Assembly (NCBI GenBank): GCA_947259315.1
Contig: CAMYLR010000001.1
Location: forward strand, 1-34,213
Source: an uncultured Gemmatimonadales bacterium
GTDB taxonomy: Bacteria > Gemmatimonadota > Gemmatimonadetes > JACCXV01 > JAHWKZ01
Direction: 5' to 3'
DNA length: 34,213 nt
Below, in pieces: positions 33,191 through 34,213 of the stretch (position 1 is the first letter of the stretch; every line of letters begins with the position of its first letter). The translations under genes were made by a program, and so were the position numbers. The notes below the pieces were generated by a model. That model had not been told where the DNA came from and did no database searches. It saw nothing but the letters and a program-made list of their open reading frames with translations.

Positions 33191-34213
33191 TTGACGACTC
33201 AGCTCAGGAACGTTGCGATCATCGCGCACGTCGACCACGGGAAGACGACCCTGGTCGACCACATGCTGCGGCAAGCGGGCGCGTTCGGCGCCCATGAGCA
33301 CGTGGCCGAGCGGGTGATGGACTCGAACCCCCTCGAGCGCGAGCGCGGCATCACGATCCTGTCGAAGAACACTGCGGTTCGGTGGGGCGAGACCAAGATC
33401 AACATCGTCGACACCCCAGGGCACCGTGATTTTGGTGGCGAAGTCGAGCGTATCCTCAGAATGGTCGATGGCGTGCTGCTCCTCGTTGACGCTGCGGAGG
33501 GGCCGATGCCACAGACGCGATTCGTCACTCGAAAGGCGCTCGAGCTCGGGCTGACGCCGGTGGTCGTTATCAACAAGGTGGACCGCCCGGATCAACGCGC
33601 AGAAAAAGTCCACGATGAAGTCTTGGAGCTTTTCCTCGAGCTCGACGCGACCGAATCCCAACTCGATGCCAAGTTCTTATACGCGAGCGGTCGCGATGGA
33701 TGGGCGAAACTCGAGCTCGAGGGTCAAGCGGAGGGGTTAACGCTGCTGTTCGAGACGATCGTCGGGTCGGTTCCGCCGCCGAGCGGGGACGTCGACGGGC
33801 CGTTTCAGATGTTGACCTCGACGCTCGATTACTCGAGTTACGTGGGCCGGATCGCGATCGGGCGAATCGAGCGAGGATCGGTGAGCGAGGGAGATAGCGT
33901 CGTTCTCCTTCCTCTCGGGGATCCGGGCGAAGTGCCTCAAAGCGAGGCGATCCCATCAAAGGTCCTCAAGATCTACGGTTTTGATGGACTCAAGCGAGTC
34001 GAGGTATCGACCGCCGGCACGGGGGACATCGTCGCGCTGGCGGGGCTCGAAGGGGTCGAGATCGGACAGACGATTACGGACCCGGACCACCGGGAACGCT
34101 TGCTCGGCATCGCCGTCGAGCAGCCGACGCTGTCGGTCGACTTCCGGGTCAACGACTCGCCATTCGCCGGGCGGGTGGGCAAGTACGTGACGACGCGCCA
34201 GCTCCGCGAACGG
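33191..34213 (+). CDS. typA: GTPase TypA/BipA, 3' end beyond window
   Basis: The reading frame runs 341 codons to the window edge without a stop, about 55 percent of a typical 600-residue TypA. It has all GTPase motifs: P-loop 'AHVDHGKTT', 'RERGITI', 'DTPGH' and 'NKVDRP', then domain II '[15 protein letters not shown]' and '[19 protein letters not shown]', characteristic of TypA/BipA. This ribosome-associated translational GTPase acts in 50S assembly and in stress and cold adaptation. TTG 33191, preceded by GAGG at 33182-33185, gives the usual N-terminus; the in-frame ATG 33128 would add 21 non-conserved residues. It is divergent from the S8 protease gene across a short intergenic space with no clear promoter seen. 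Confidence 0.95.
   Translation, partial: MTTQLRNVAIIAHVDHGKTTLVDHMLRQAGAFGAHEHVAERVMDSNPLERERGITILSKNTAVRWGETKINIVDTPGHRDFGGEVERILRMVDGVLLLVDAAEGPMPQTRFVTRKALELGLTPVVVINKVDRPDQRAEKVHDEVLELFLELDATESQLDAKFLYASGRDGWAKLELEGQAEGLTLLFETIVGSVPPPSGDVDGPFQMLTSTLDYSSYVGRIAIGRIERGSVSEGDSVVLLPLGDPGEVPQSEAIPSKVLKIYGFDGLKRVEVSTAGTGDIVALAGLEGVEIGQTITDPDHRERLLGIAVEQPTLSVDFRVNDSPFAGRVGKYVTTRQLRER

Noticed and set aside
33011-33661. N-terminal extension of the S8 protease frame
   Set aside because: The extension is antisense to typA, and the lipoprotein signal at 33010 is a clear natural start.
1-34213. tRNA, rRNA, CRISPR array, transposase or integrase
   Set aside because: None seen on reading; no regularly spaced repeats and no mobile-element protein among the coding frames.

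Overview
The window is high-GC, densely coded bacterial chromosomal DNA with no plasmid, phage or transposase signature. Many genes overlap by 1-14 bp and several start at GTG or TTG. The lipoprotein serine hydrolases, an S8 protease with C-terminal Ig-like modules, a CocE-type hydrolase and a Thermus-like ba3 oxidase suggest an aerobic, heterotrophic, environmental Gram-negative bacterium. Gemmatimonadota or a neighbouring phylum is my best guess, held loosely; no rRNA or tRNA is present to test it.

Layout. 1-2.8 kb: VanZ-like and DUF3592-like membrane proteins (-), a SnoaL-like lipoprotein (+), a methyltransferase (-) and a 5'-truncated ACT-like gene (+). 2.8-10.7 kb: a co-directional (+) operon encoding an HD-domain protein, an MmgE/PrpD dehydratase, a homoaconitase-type hydro-lyase, an isocitrate-dehydrogenase-family enzyme, a CitD-CitE fusion and CitF. 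10.7-12.4 kb (-): a CPA2 antiporter fused to a PTS EIIA domain. 12.5-13.9 kb (+): a serine-hydrolase lipoprotein and an MmcQ/YjbR protein. 14.1-19.1 kb (+): a translationally coupled run of selenium-binding-protein-like lipoprotein, aldo/keto reductase, SDR-DUF2867 protein and class II photolyase. 19.2-23.1 kb: a second serine hydrolase (+) converging on a CocE/NonD hydrolase (-). 23.3-26.7 kb (-): ba3-type cytochrome oxidase genes cbaD-cbaB-cbaA ending in a hairpin terminator, preceded by tam, a small basic ORF and an AT-rich island with a strong promoter-like sequence. 26.8-30 kb: GT2 glycosyltransferase and polysaccharide deacetylase (-), divergent from a cytochrome P450 (+). 30-33 kb (-): a SnoaL-like protein, a CDF-type transporter and an S8 protease. 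From 33.2 kb (+): typA/bipA, cut by the window end.

The most notable system is the 2.8-10.7 kb operon. It puts lyase (CitDE, CitF), dehydration/hydration (PrpD-like, homoaconitase-like) and oxidative decarboxylation (IDH-like) in one transcript. Together these could connect a 2-oxoacid to a citrate-type tricarboxylate and to acetate plus a shorter 2-oxoacid. The hydro-lyase resembles the fungal lysine-pathway enzyme Lys4 more than ordinary aconitase, so the substrate may not be citrate. A second notable region is the AT-rich island at 26.4-26.75 kb, where a consensus-like promoter, two RNA hairpins (one covering a Shine-Dalgarno) and a 52-codon, highly basic ORF lie together.
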